Below are positions 19,427 through 27,390 of a stretch of 46,979 nt of DNA, in pieces. The notes under the pieces were generated by a model that saw nothing but the letters and a program-made list of their open reading frames with translations, had not been told where the DNA came from and did not search any database. Every line of letters starts with the position of its first letter. The first letter of the stretch is position 1. Source of the DNA: Deltaproteobacteria bacterium. Lineage in GTDB: Bacteria > Desulfobacterota > Binatia > UBA12015. A program made the translations under genes and the position numbers. The DNA lies in the NCBI GenBank assembly GCA_029262355.1, contig JAJCZO010000126.1, forward strand, positions 1 through 46,979, written 5' to 3'.

Positions 19427-20344
19427 ATGAATCGCCTCGCGGGCTTGCTCGCGGCGGTCTCCTTCGGGGTGGCGTGTGCTCCCAGTGCGGAGCCGCCGGC
19501 ACGGCCCGTAGCCGCGCCGGAGCCAGCAACCGTCGAGCTCGCACCACCGATGGATCGCGACGTCCTCGTCTCGCAGATCAGGCGCCACTTCGAGTCGAGT
19601 GGACAAGTGCCGGCCGACGTCGCCATGGAGCTGCTGGAGCTCGAAGACGCCGGAATCGGCACTCTCCAGCGCGGCGTGCTTCGCCTCTCGAAGGACGATC
19701 AGGAGCAGGAGTTCGATTTCCTCGTGTCGGTCGACGGGCGCTGGTTTCTCCGTGTCTCGCCCGTCGATCTGACGGTCGACCCGATCGCGCAGGTCATCGA
19801 GTCGATCACCGTTGGCCCGGACGACCCATACCTCGGGGGCGAGAACGCCGAGGTCACCATCGTCGAGTACTCCGACTTTCAATGCCCGTTCTGTGCCCGC
19901 GCGGAGGCGATCGTGCAGGACGAGGTGCTCAAGGAGTACGGCGAGAAGGTGAAATTCGTCTACAAGCAGATGCCGATCGTCTCGATCCACTCATGGGCGC
20001 AGCCGGCCTCTGCGATTGGTCTTTGCGTCCTGAAACAGGCGGGGAACGAGGCCTACTGGAAGTACCACCGTGAGGTCTTCGCCAGCCAGCGCGAGGTCCA
20101 GGCGGACACCGCGACGGACCAATTGCTCGCCATCGCGGGCGAAGCCGGTGGGAAGCTCGAGGAGGTGAAGGCCTGCTTCGAGGCGGAAGAGACGGCAGAG
20201 ATCATCACGGCGACGCTCGAAGAGGCCGAGGATCTCGCCGTGAACTCCACGCCTACGTTCTTCATCAACGGCCGCCGGCTTTCAGGCGCGCAGCCGCTCG
20301 AGGCCTTCAAGGCGGTGATCGATCCGGCGCTCGGGAATTCCTAG
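19427..20344 (+). CDS. DsbA-like thioredoxin-fold lipoprotein
   Basis: A 305-residue envelope protein. The signal peptide MNRLAGLLAAVSFGVACAPS carries a lipobox with C17. Residues 42-120 are a small domain I do not recognise, with alternating helix and strands. A DsbA/thiol oxidoreductase domain follows from about 133 (YLGGENAEVTIVEYSDFQCPFC), with active site C153-P-F-C156, the inserted helical domain, and the cis-Pro loop NSTPTFFING near the end. It probably makes or reshuffles disulfides in exported proteins, like BdbD/DsbA family members. The ATG at 19427 is chosen for its GGGGA site and clean signal peptide; ATG at 19412 is possible. It is 78 bases after the sugar dehydrogenase. Its TAG stop overlaps the convergent GT2 stop in CTAG. 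Confidence 0.9.
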   Translation: MNRLAGLLAAVSFGVACAPSAEPPARPVAAPEPATVELAPPMDRDVLVSQIRRHFESSGQVPADVAMELLELEDAGIGTLQRGVLRLSKDDQEQEFDFLVSVDGRWFLRVSPVDLTVDPIAQVIESITVGPDDPYLGGENAEVTIVEYSDFQCPFCARAEAIVQDEVLKEYGEKVKFVYKQMPIVSIHSWAQPASAIGLCVLKQAGNEAYWKYHREVFASQREVQADTATDQLLAIAGEAGGKLEEVKACFEAEETAEIITATLEEAEDLAVNSTPTFFINGRRLSGAQPLEAFKAVIDPALGNS

Positions 20345-21057
20345 CTCGAGCGGCGCAGCTCGCCGTACAGCTGGAACAGCTCCCGGAAGGCTCGCGCGAT
20401 CACGCGGAGGTCACCGCCTGAGGACTGGCCGCTCTCTCTGGGGAGGTGGCGGACCGGCTGTTCGATGATCTTGGCGCCGCCGGCGACGAGCCGCGCGAGG
20501 AGCTCGGCGGAGAACATGGCACCCCCCGAGACGATCCTCAGGTCCGTCAGTGCCTCGCGGCGGAACAGCTTGAAGGCGCAATCCACGTCACGGACGGGCA
20601 CGCCCAGGAGCAGGCGAATGAGCCCGTTCCACAAATGAGCGTTCAGAATTCGGATCGCGTTGTCCTGGCGATCGACCCGGTATCCGACCACCGCGTCGTA
20701 CTGCGCGACGAACGGGATCAGCTCCGCCAGCTGCCGAACGTCGAACTGCCGGTCGCCGTCGGTGAAGAAGGCGAACTCCATGGTGCCGCTCGTCAGCCCG
20801 GTCCACACCGCAGCTCCGTAGCCCCGGTTGACCTCGTGGCGCACCACCCGAACGCGGGGATCGCCCGCCGCGATGGCAGAGGCTCGCTCGAATGTTCGAT
20901 CTTTGGAGCCGTCGTCGACGGCGATGATCTCGAAGCGCTCGGCGAGTTCGGGTAAAGCGGCAAGGAGACTCTCGATCATCGCTTCGACGTTGTCCTCCTC
21001 GTTGTGAGCGGGGAACGACGCCGACAGGCTCGGGAGCCGGGTGGGAGGGGTGCTCAT
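20341..21057 (-). CDS. Glycosyltransferase family 2, dolichyl-phosphate mannose synthase-like
   Basis: A 238-residue GT-A enzyme with no membrane anchor. Motifs: SASFPAHNEEDNVEAMIESL, the nucleotide-binding IIAVDDGSKDRT, the NRGYGAAVWTGL segment, the metal site FFTDGDRQFD, and VRDVDCAFKLFRREAL. This pattern is that of polyprenyl-phosphate hexose synthases and related envelope GT2 enzymes, which load a lipid carrier from a nucleotide sugar at the inner membrane. GGAG lies 8 bases before the ATG at 21057. A divergent polytopic membrane protein starts 20 bases away and could be a partner that uses the lipid-linked sugar (inference). Confidence 0.9.
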   Translation of the reverse strand: MSTPPTRLPSLSASFPAHNEEDNVEAMIESLLAALPELAERFEIIAVDDGSKDRTFERASAIAAGDPRVRVVRHEVNRGYGAAVWTGLTSGTMEFAFFTDGDRQFDVRQLAELIPFVAQYDAVVGYRVDRQDNAIRILNAHLWNGLIRLLLGVPVRDVDCAFKLFRREALTDLRIVSGGAMFSAELLARLVAGGAKIIEQPVRHLPRESGQSSGGDLRVIARAFRELFQLYGELRRSS

Positions 21058-21077
21058 CGTATGAGCTCCGCGTAAGG

Positions 21078-22271
21078 ATGCTGGACAGCGCCGAAGCAGG
21101 ACGACACAGCCGAACGCTCGCCGATGCGGTCGTGGCGACGGTACTCGCGGTTGCCGCGTACTACGCCGCGGGCGACCGCGCGTTCATGTTCTTCAACTAC
21201 CACCTGCATCTTGCGGTCTCGTTTCTCGAGGGGCGTCTCCACATCGCGAGCCCCCCATCCTGGCTGACCGAGTTCGCTTACGCGAACGGCAAGCCCTACG
21301 TCTATTTCGATCCGTTCCCCGCGGTCTTTTTGCTGCCGGCTGCGTCGATCTGGGGCCTCGACGTGAATCTAGCCAGAGTGTCGATCGGGGTAGGCGCCGT
21401 CAACGTCGGGTTGATCCGGCTTCTGCTGGGCCAGCTCGGCATCGCCCGAAGCACCGCCAACTGGGGCGCGTTGCTCTTCGGCGCGGGGACCGTCCACTTC
21501 TACGCAGCACAGTATGGCAACACGTGGATGCTGGGGCACCTCCTGGCGATCTCGGCGCTGACGTTTGCTTGGCTGGAGTCCACGCGCAGCGCGAATCCAT
21601 TTCTGTTGGGGCTGTTCTGCGCCATGGCTGGCACGAGCCGGGGCCCGGCCCTGCTGGGCACCCCGGTGTTCCTGTACCTGGCGTTTCGCCGGCGGCCTCG
21701 CTTCTCGACCCTCTTCGAGTTCGGCCTGCCGCTGGGCCTCACCGCCCTGGTCCTCGCGGCATACAACTACGGCCGCTTCGGTGACGTGCTCGACAACGGG
21801 TACCTGCACGCCAATCAGGCCCTGCTGAACCCGGAGCACGGCTCGTTCAGCTGGCGATACATCGGCAGGAACCTCCACCAGTACTTCGGGCGGCTTCCCG
21901 CGGTTCAGAGCTCCTGGCCGTTCTTGACGGTCGACGACCACGGCCTCTCGCTCCTCGCGACGACCCCAGCGGTGTTGCTCTTGCTGCGCCCGGGGTGGAG
22001 CGCGCGCGCGACCGACGCCCGCCTTCTCGGCTGGCTCGCGATTCTTGGCGCGATGGTCGTCCAAGGGCTCTACATGGTCTACTTCTGGGACGGCTGGCGG
22101 CAGTTCGGGAGTCGCTACACCCTGGACTACCTACCGTTTCTGATCGTCGCGCTCGCTCTTCGGAACGATCCACGGGAGGGTTCGAACCGGTGGATCTTCC
22201 CGGCTCTGGTGTGTCTCAGCGTCGCCGTGAACGTCTGGGGCGTCTGGTTCTGGCGCACGCAGCGCGGCTGA
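21078..22271 (+). CDS. Polytopic membrane protein, possible GT-C fold glycosyltransferase
   Basis: A 397-residue integral membrane protein with many hydrophobic segments, among them VATVLAVAAYYAAG, PFPAVFLLPAASIWGL, LLAISALTFAW, GLTALVLAAYNYGRFG and LGWLAILGAMVVQGLYMVYF. The first periplasmic loop (FEGRLH-like FLEGRLHIASPPSW and NGKPYVYFDPFPAV) resembles the loop after helix 1 in GT-C transferases, where the acidic catalytic residue sits. The pairing with a GT2 polyprenyl-phosphate hexose synthase supports this, but no family signature is decisive. The ATG at 21078 has TAAGG directly before it, closer than normal; a GTG some 50 bases on is an alternative. It ends 44 bases before the phosphodiesterase gene. 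Confidence 0.7.
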   Translation: MLDSAEAGRHSRTLADAVVATVLAVAAYYAAGDRAFMFFNYHLHLAVSFLEGRLHIASPPSWLTEFAYANGKPYVYFDPFPAVFLLPAASIWGLDVNLARVSIGVGAVNVGLIRLLLGQLGIARSTANWGALLFGAGTVHFYAAQYGNTWMLGHLLAISALTFAWLESTRSANPFLLGLFCAMAGTSRGPALLGTPVFLYLAFRRRPRFSTLFEFGLPLGLTALVLAAYNYGRFGDVLDNGYLHANQALLNPEHGSFSWRYIGRNLHQYFGRLPAVQSSWPFLTVDDHGLSLLATTPAVLLLLRPGWSARATDARLLGWLAILGAMVVQGLYMVYFWDGWRQFGSRYTLDYLPFLIVALALRNDPREGSNRWIFPALVCLSVAVNVWGVWFWRTQRG

Positions 22272-22315
22272 ATCGGGAATCGACCACCTGGCTGGATTGG
22301 GCTAAGGCGTCCTTC

Positions 22316-23110
22316 ATGGACTACCTCGATGGCCCTAGGCCGCGCTTCTTCGCGCACCGTGGAGGCGCGCTCGAGGCGCCCGAGAATACACTCGAAGCTT
22401 TCGCCGCGGGACTGAAGGCGGGCGCCGACCGGCTCGAACTCGACGTCCATGCAACTTCGGACGGCGAGGTCATGGTGATTCACGACGAGACCGTCGACCG
22501 GACGACCGATGGCACGGGCCTCGTGCGGGCCAAGACGCTCGCCGAGATTCGGGAGCTCGACGCAGGTGCTCGCTTCGCTGCGGACGATGGATCGGAGCCA
22601 TTCGCCGGTCGTGGGATTCGGGTGCCGACTCTCGCCGAGGTCTTCGAGGCGTTCCCCGGCGTGCCGCTCAACATCGAGATCAAACAGAGCAGCCCGCAAA
22701 TCGAGACGGAGGTCCTGGCGATCATCGATCGGTTCTCGGCTCGCAAGCAGGTGCTCCTCGCGGCCGAGATCGGTGAGATCATGGAACGAATTCGGCTGGT
22801 GGCGCCCGACATCCACAGCGGCACCTCGCTGGACGACGGGGCCGAGTTCCTCGACTACTGGGCGAAGGACCGGCTCGTCGACTACCGCCGCAGAGGGGTC
22901 GCCTTCCAGGTCCCGCCCACGTTCCTCGACCAGCCCCTCGTTACGAAGGAGTTCGTGGACGTGGCCCACGACTGCGGTGTCGAGGTCCACGTGTGGACCA
23001 TCGACGAGGCCTCCGAGATCGAACGCCTCCTGGGTCTCGGCGTGGATGGCATCATGACCGATCGCCCGACCGTGGCGGCCGACGTCTACCGACGCCTCGG
23101 TCTGCGCTGA
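22316..23110 (+). CDS. Glycerophosphodiester phosphodiesterase
   Basis: A 264-residue TIM-barrel GDPD enzyme hydrolysing glycerophosphodiesters to glycerol-3-phosphate and an alcohol. The catalytic set is visible: FAHRGG with PENTLEAF near the start, then LELDVHATSDGEVMVIHDETVDRTTDG (metal-binding Glu/Asp and second catalytic His), IEIK at the fourth strand, and VHVWTID followed by GVDGIMTDRP at the end. There is no signal peptide, so it is probably cytoplasmic. The start is the ATG at 22316 with AAGG 9 bases upstream; the open frame reaches back into the preceding membrane protein gene but without family likeness. Same strand as the membrane protein, possibly one transcript. Confidence 0.93.
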   Translation: MDYLDGPRPRFFAHRGGALEAPENTLEAFAAGLKAGADRLELDVHATSDGEVMVIHDETVDRTTDGTGLVRAKTLAEIRELDAGARFAADDGSEPFAGRGIRVPTLAEVFEAFPGVPLNIEIKQSSPQIETEVLAIIDRFSARKQVLLAAEIGEIMERIRLVAPDIHSGTSLDDGAEFLDYWAKDRLVDYRRRGVAFQVPPTFLDQPLVTKEFVDVAHDCGVEVHVWTIDEASEIERLLGLGVDGIMTDRPTVAADVYRRLGLR

Positions 23111-23127
23111 CCGGGGGCCACAAGTGG

Positions 23128-23143
23128 CGTTCGACGTCGAACG
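23128..23143. promoter_or_regulatory. 16-bp perfect palindrome upstream of the GntR gene
   Basis: CGTTCGACGTCGAACG equals its own reverse complement. It lies in the 95-base gap between the phosphodiesterase stop and the GntR start. With no loop it is better suited to a dimeric regulator site than to a terminator hairpin. The cognate protein is unknown. Confidence 0.4.
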
Positions 23144-23160
23144 TCGCCCCGTTCTCGGGA

Positions 23161-23204
23161 ATTGTCGTTGACAATTGGTTGGACCAATGGGACATTGGAT
23201 CAAT
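23161..23204. promoter_or_regulatory. Three tandem operators of the GntR gene, overlapping a -35 box
   Basis: Three inverted repeats follow each other: ATTGTC-GTT-GACAAT (23161-23175), ATTGGT-TGG-ACCAAT (23174-23188) and ATTG-GAT-CAAT (23194-23204, just before the ATG at 23206). All have 3-base spacers. The middle one has exactly the arms of the E. coli PdhR site (ATTGGT-N3-ACCAAT), and FadR-class GntR proteins generally bind TGGT-N3-ACCA type sites. A perfect -35 box TTGACA (23168-23173) lies within the first dyad; the -10 is weak. This fits autorepression of the GntR-diiron oxygenase operon. Confidence 0.65.
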
Positions 23205-23205
23205 C

Positions 23206-23973
23206 ATGGTGCTTGAGAACGACGCAGCACCGGCAAGGGTGGTTCCCTTCCGGCCCCCCGCGCGCAGGCGGCTTCACGAGGACGTTGCCGACCAGCTTCG
23301 AGATGCGATCTTTGACGGGCGGTACCTTGCGGGTGAGAAGCTACCGCCCGAGCGTGAGTTGGCGGACGAGTTCAAGGTGAACCGCACCTCGGTTCGCGAG
23401 GCGATCAAAGTGCTCGAGGGTCTTGGCCTCGTCGCGGTTCGCCACGGCGACGGCGTGACGGTGCGGCCCCGCACTGAGGCGTCCTTCGATGCCTTGCCGT
23501 CGATGATCTTCCACGGCGATCACATCCACATCACGCTCTTGAACCAGATGGTCGAGGTGATGGCGCCGTTGCTTCTCGAGATGGGCCGCCTCGCGATCGA
23601 GCGTCATACCCCGGAGCAGCTTGCTGACCTGCACCGACTTCGCGACCAGCTGGCCGGGGATGCCGAGGACCGACACTCGGTCCTACGCGAGATCGTGGTG
23701 TTGCTGTCCGACATGACCCGCAACACGATCTGGCAGATGTTGGCCCGCCGGATGCGGGCGTTCCTCGAAGCGGGTCCGATGGCTGGCGCGCGGCGCCGTT
23801 ACGGGCGCGATCCCGCTCGGCTCATTCCGAAAATTGACGCGTGTCTGACCTTCATCGAGAGCGGACAGCGCGAAGCCGCCGTGCACGAGCTGCAGGGCAT
23901 CATTCGACAGATCTACGAAGCCGTGTTGCACGACGCGCACAACGCCGAGAATGGAGCAGAGCCCGATGAGTGA
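23206..23973 (+). CDS. GntR-family (FadR class) transcriptional regulator
   Basis: A 255-residue repressor-type protein. The winged helix lies at about 20-95: RRRLHEDVADQLRDAIFDGR, GEKLPPERELADEF, NRTSVREAIKVLEGLGLVAV and the wing RHGDGVTVRPR. The rest (about 105-245) is an all-helical FCD/FadR-like effector domain (NQMVEVMAPLLLEMGRLAIE, then GQREAAVHELQGIIRQIYEAV). FCD proteins usually sense an organic acid or acyl-CoA; the ligand here is unknown. The ATG at 23206 is preceded by three dyads that it probably binds. Its last 8 bases overlap the diiron oxygenase start, so the two are coupled and the regulator most likely controls that enzyme. Confidence 0.93.
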   Translation: MVLENDAAPARVVPFRPPARRRLHEDVADQLRDAIFDGRYLAGEKLPPERELADEFKVNRTSVREAIKVLEGLGLVAVRHGDGVTVRPRTEASFDALPSMIFHGDHIHITLLNQMVEVMAPLLLEMGRLAIERHTPEQLADLHRLRDQLAGDAEDRHSVLREIVVLLSDMTRNTIWQMLARRMRAFLEAGPMAGARRRYGRDPARLIPKIDACLTFIESGQREAAVHELQGIIRQIYEAVLHDAHNAENGAEPDE

Positions 23974-25114
23974 ATTTCGCGTGACGACGGAGACCCAAGA
24001 AGCCCCCTTTACGACTTCGACGGAGGTCATCTACCAGTGGAACTACGACCCCGAGGTCGAGGAGCTTCGCCGACTCTACGTGAAGGCGGCCGAAGCCCAG
24101 TGGGTGTCCGAACGCGATCTCGACTGGGAGCGCGACATCGACATGGGGCTCTTCGAGAGTACACCACTCGGTCTGGGGCTGCCGATTCAGGAGACCTCGT
24201 ACTGGCGAGGTCTTCCCGCGCAAAAGCGGCTCGAGTTGACCCGCAAGACGGCCGCGTTCCGCCTAAGCAATTTTCTGCACGGTGAGCAGGGCGCGCTCAT
24301 GGTGGCCTCGCAGCTCGTGAATGCCGTGCCGCACACGGATGCTAAGTTCTACGCAGCGACGCAGACGATGGATGAAGCTCGTCACGTCGAAGTCTTTGCG
24401 AAGTACATCGAGAAGCTGGACGAGATTCAGCCGATCGCGGTGCCGCTGAAGAAGGTGCTCGATGATACGCTCCAGACGGGTGATTGGCTCAAGAAGCTCG
24501 TCGGAATGCAGATCGTGGTCGAAGGCCTCGCGCTCTTCAGCTTCCGCGACATGCGAAACCTGACCGAGGAGCCGCTTCTGAAGGACCTGCTCACGTACGT
24601 CGCGCGGGACGAGTCGCGCCATCACGCGTACGGCGTGCAGTACGTGGAGCGCTGCGTGCCGCAGTTGAGCGCGTCTCACCTCGAAGAGCTCGAGGATTTC
24701 GCACTGGATGCGGCCCGCACTCTGATCGACGCGCGTCGGTCGTCGACACTCTTCAGCTCGGTGCTCGAGATCTGGACGAATGCTGGCCTCGACGCGGCTG
24801 AGCTTCTCGAATCTGCCGGCAAGGAGCTTCCGGACATCCTGGCAAAGCAGAACAAGAAGCGTCGGCTGGGCCCGGTTCAGGGTTTCGTGATCCCGACCTT
24901 GCGCCGCTGTGGACTGCTGAGCGACCGCGTCGCCACCCACTACCACGAGATGCTGGCTGCGAATCTATCGCCGAGCGTGGCCGGCGAAGATCTCGAGGAC
25001 TTCCTATCGCGCATCCCCGATCTCCCCGAGGACACGGCCGCTTGGGTGTTGAGCGAGCTTCAGGAAGACGAGCTGGAGTTGCCCGCGGGGGTCTCCGCGC
25101 AGCCAACCGCGTAG
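23966..25114 (+). CDS. Ferritin-like diiron protein, probable oxygenase
   Basis: A 382-residue helical protein with a complete class I diiron ligand set: E107 (HGEQGA), E137 and H140 (DEARH), E186 (VVEGLA), and E216 and H219 (DESRH), with 30 residues between E107 and E137 and again between E186 and E216. This is the pattern of ribonucleotide reductase R2, acyl-ACP desaturases and related oxygenases. The N-terminal AEAQWVSERDLDW resembles a motif of uncharacterised ferritin-like oxygenases. The C-terminal 130 residues add more helices. No R2 radical-transfer context is present. The substrate is unknown; an FCD-type GntR partner hints at an acyl or organic acid. The ATG at 23966 has GGAG 8 bases upstream and overlaps the GntR stop by 8 bases. 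Confidence 0.8.
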   Translation: MSEFRVTTETQEAPFTTSTEVIYQWNYDPEVEELRRLYVKAAEAQWVSERDLDWERDIDMGLFESTPLGLGLPIQETSYWRGLPAQKRLELTRKTAAFRLSNFLHGEQGALMVASQLVNAVPHTDAKFYAATQTMDEARHVEVFAKYIEKLDEIQPIAVPLKKVLDDTLQTGDWLKKLVGMQIVVEGLALFSFRDMRNLTEEPLLKDLLTYVARDESRHHAYGVQYVERCVPQLSASHLEELEDFALDAARTLIDARRSSTLFSSVLEIWTNAGLDAAELLESAGKELPDILAKQNKKRRLGPVQGFVIPTLRRCGLLSDRVATHYHEMLAANLSPSVAGEDLEDFLSRIPDLPEDTAAWVLSELQEDELELPAGVSAQPTA

Positions 25115-26028
25115 ATCGGGCTGCCCGCGCTCTCGGTGCCGAGGACATAGCCGCGCCCGTCGTGGGTGTAGCTGATGGCTTCGGCCTGCCGCTGCATGCG
25201 GCCGGGGACACGAATCGGCTCGGCCTCGAGCACGTCTTCGACACCCGTCGCGCCCTCGCGTCGAAGCTCCCAGACTTGGTTGTACGTACGGATGAGAATC
25301 CTCTCCCCGCCCCGATGGGTGTCTGCGCCCGTCGGCAGCCCAGCGCTCGAATCCGGTGGGTGGATTTGCTTGATGGGCACGGCACGGCCGACTCCGGTTG
25401 GACTGAGGTCATCCAGCCGATGGACGATCCCCAGTGAGCGCGGCTCCTTGGTCCATACAAACACGGCGCCGGTCCTCTGATCGACGACCATCGCCTCTGC
25501 GTTGCGTGGCTTCAGCGGCCATGAGAACCGCAGAACCTCGACGTCGCGTTCTCCGTCGCCGAGCGAGTCGGGCTCGCGGAGGCGGTAGATCTGGCCGTTG
25601 GGCCGACGGTAGAGGTTGTCACCGATGTCTCCGAGATAGACACAGCTCGCCTTGGCGCCTTCGGAACAGGGGCCGACCGCGATGTCCTCGATGTCGCGAG
25701 GCTCCGCTCCCAGGAGGCGGAAGCGCGCTCGAATCTTGCCGGTCGCGTCGATTCCAAAAAGTTCGAACGCGTTCCCCGAATCGTTGTGCGCCCAGTAGAT
25801 CCCGTCGTGGATTCGGCTGGGCGCGAGCCCGGACATCTCCTCGAGGGAGTCGGGAACCTGCCCTACGTGGGTTGGCCGGGCATAGGTCGTGCACGACGCC
25901 GGGTCGGCGGAATCGACATCGGCCCAGACCGAGACGGCCATGGGGGCGGCCAGGATCAGTGCGAAGGCCCAGGCCGTCGCGCCCCCACACCGCACGAGGG
26001 GCGATTGGCTACCGGTTGGCATCCCCAA
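25060..26028 (-). CDS. Secreted beta-propeller-like protein of unknown function
   Basis: About 322 residues with an N-terminal signal peptide (hydrophobic AWAFALILAAPMAVSVWA). The exported part has repeated propeller-like strands with the phrases EMSGLAPSRIHDGIYWAHND, DIEDIAVGPC, VYLGDIGDN and EAMVVDQRTGAVFVWTKE, a pattern I associate with hypothetical secreted propeller proteins that may bind calcium. Four Cys in the exported part may form disulfides. The enzyme role, if any, is unknown. The start may be TTG at 26028 (AGAGG 8 bases upstream) or ATG at 26022. The last 55 bases overlap the convergent diiron protein gene. It is divergent from the methyltransferase, with 23 bases between them. 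Confidence 0.75.
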   Translation of the reverse strand: MGMPTGSQSPLVRCGGATAWAFALILAAPMAVSVWADVDSADPASCTTYARPTHVGQVPDSLEEMSGLAPSRIHDGIYWAHNDSGNAFELFGIDATGKIRARFRLLGAEPRDIEDIAVGPCSEGAKASCVYLGDIGDNLYRRPNGQIYRLREPDSLGDGERDVEVLRFSWPLKPRNAEAMVVDQRTGAVFVWTKEPRSLGIVHRLDDLSPTGVGRAVPIKQIHPPDSSAGLPTGADTHRGGERILIRTYNQVWELRREGATGVEDVLEAEPIRVPGRMQRQAEAISYTHDGRGYVLGTESAGSPIYAVGCAETPAGNSSSSS

Positions 26029-26051
26029 GGTGGTATCCTCTCGGTCCGACC

Positions 26052-26723
26052 ATGGCGAAGTTCACCACGATGACGAGCGATCTGTATGCGTACATGGCTG
26101 GGCATCGCAGCGACCGCGATCCGCTCCTCGCCGAACTCGCAGAGGAGACCAAGAGCCTGGGCCCGATCTCGATGATGCAGGTGGCTCCCGATCAGGGGGC
26201 GTTCCTCACTCTGCTCGCTCGGATCTCAGGCGTGCGCAACGCGATCGAGATCGGGACCTTTACCGGCTACAGCGCTCTGTGCATTGCGCGTGGACTGCCG
26301 CAGGATGGCACCTTGCTCTGCTGCGATTCGAGCGAGGAGTGGACGGCGGTGGCGCGGAAGTACTTCGAGAGGTCTGGCCTCTCCGGCCGCATCGAGCTTC
26401 GCCTCGGACCCGCACTCGAGACCCTCGACACCCTCGATGAATCGGAGCAATTCGACTTGGCATTCATCGACGCAGACAAGACGAACTACTCCCACTACTT
26501 CGATGGGCTCTTGGCGCGCATTCGGCCCAACGGCTTGATGCTGTTCGACAATGTCCTGTGGGGTGGAAGCGTGATCGACGTGACCAACACGCAGGATGGA
26601 ACGAAGGCCATTCGGGCACTGAACGACAAGGTGCGCGACGACCCGCGTGTCGAGTCGGTGATGCTGGGCGTGTCGGACGGTCTCACGATCGCCCGCAAGC
26701 GCCGAGTCGAAGAGCTCGACTGA
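26052..26723 (+). CDS. Class I SAM-dependent O-methyltransferase (CCoAOMT-like)
   Basis: A 223-residue enzyme of methyltransferase family 3, which methylates catechol-type hydroxyls with SAM and a divalent metal. Motif I is AIEIGTFTGYSALCIARGLP, followed by GTLLCCDSSEEWTAVARKYF. The metal site is in FDLAFIDADKTNYSHYFDGL, and LMLFDNVLWGGSVID supplies the other ligands (DN). There is no signal peptide. The start is the ATG at 26052, giving the normal family length. The open frame upstream is antisense to the propeller gene. The stop TGA at 26721-26723 is one base from the NUDIX stop on the other strand. Confidence 0.92.
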   Translation: MAKFTTMTSDLYAYMAGHRSDRDPLLAELAEETKSLGPISMMQVAPDQGAFLTLLARISGVRNAIEIGTFTGYSALCIARGLPQDGTLLCCDSSEEWTAVARKYFERSGLSGRIELRLGPALETLDTLDESEQFDLAFIDADKTNYSHYFDGLLARIRPNGLMLFDNVLWGGSVIDVTNTQDGTKAIRALNDKVRDDPRVESVMLGVSDGLTIARKRRVEELD

Positions 26724-26724
26724 G

Positions 26725-27387
26725 TCAGTCGCGCTCGTAGCGCCAACCGTCGGCTACCATCCACAGGCGGTGGCGCGAGCCCGGAGCCTCTGCGTCGGAT
26801 GCCTCGTAGCCCGCGTCGCCGTGGTACAGCGCGACCGCACCCCCTTCCACGCCGGCGATGCGGGTCGCAAATCGCTCGGGTTCGTTGTCGCGTGCCCACG
26901 CGAGGGTGCTGGCGACGTCGGCAATCGGCGCGAGTTGTTCCAGCGTGATCCACGTAGGTGGGCCCATCTCGATCTCCCCCTTGTTGCGCCGCTCGAGCGC
27001 GTCCGACGGTCGGACCCAGGAGTGGTCCCGGATCTCGTGATCGTCGATCGCCACGGCCTCTGAGGTCGCCGCTGCCACGAAGAACCAGGTGAGGTATCGC
27101 TTGGGTGCGATGTCGGGTGGCGTCCAATGCGAGAAGGGAACCAGACTCTCGATATCGATGGCGAGCCCCGCTTCTTCGCGCGTTTCGCGCACCGCGGCCT
27201 TGCAGGCGGCCTCCAACTCGGTGTTCGTTCCCTTCCGATCGTCGTCGTCGACCCGTCCGCCGGGAAAGACCCAGTGCCCGCCTGCGAACGCGATGCGCGA
27301 GTCGCGGCGGACCATGAGAAGCTCGAGTCCATCTACACCGTCACGAACGAGCACCACCGTTGCCGCGTCCATCGTCTTGCCAGCCAT
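26725..27387 (-). CDS. NUDIX hydrolase, NUDT19/acyl-CoA-diphosphatase-like
   Basis: A 220-residue NUDIX enzyme that cleaves a nucleoside diphosphate linked to some group. The box is split: FPGGRVDDDD is followed by a short insertion and then ACKAAVRETREEAGLAI, with the catalytic REXXEEXG glutamates. Such an insertion between Gly and Glu is seen in NUDT7/NUDT19-type coenzyme A diphosphatases, which suggests but does not prove a CoA substrate. The AGGAGG ribosome binding site 6 bases before the ATG at 27387 lies inside the last codons (Arg-Arg) of the upstream HAD gene, only 3 bases separate the two genes, and so they are coupled. Convergent with the methyltransferase. Confidence 0.9.
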   Translation of the reverse strand: MAGKTMDAATVVLVRDGVDGLELLMVRRDSRIAFAGGHWVFPGGRVDDDDRKGTNTELEAACKAAVRETREEAGLAIDIESLVPFSHWTPPDIAPKRYLTWFFVAAATSEAVAIDDHEIRDHSWVRPSDALERRNKGEIEMGPPTWITLEQLAPIADVASTLAWARDNEPERFATRIAGVEGGAVALYHGDAGYEASDAEAPGSRHRLWMVADGWRYERD

Positions 27388-27390
27388 GGG

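Noticed and set aside
22127-23203. A 358-codon minus-strand frame opposite the glycerophosphodiesterase
   Set aside because: Antisense to a gene with the full GDPD active-site set; no domain of its own.
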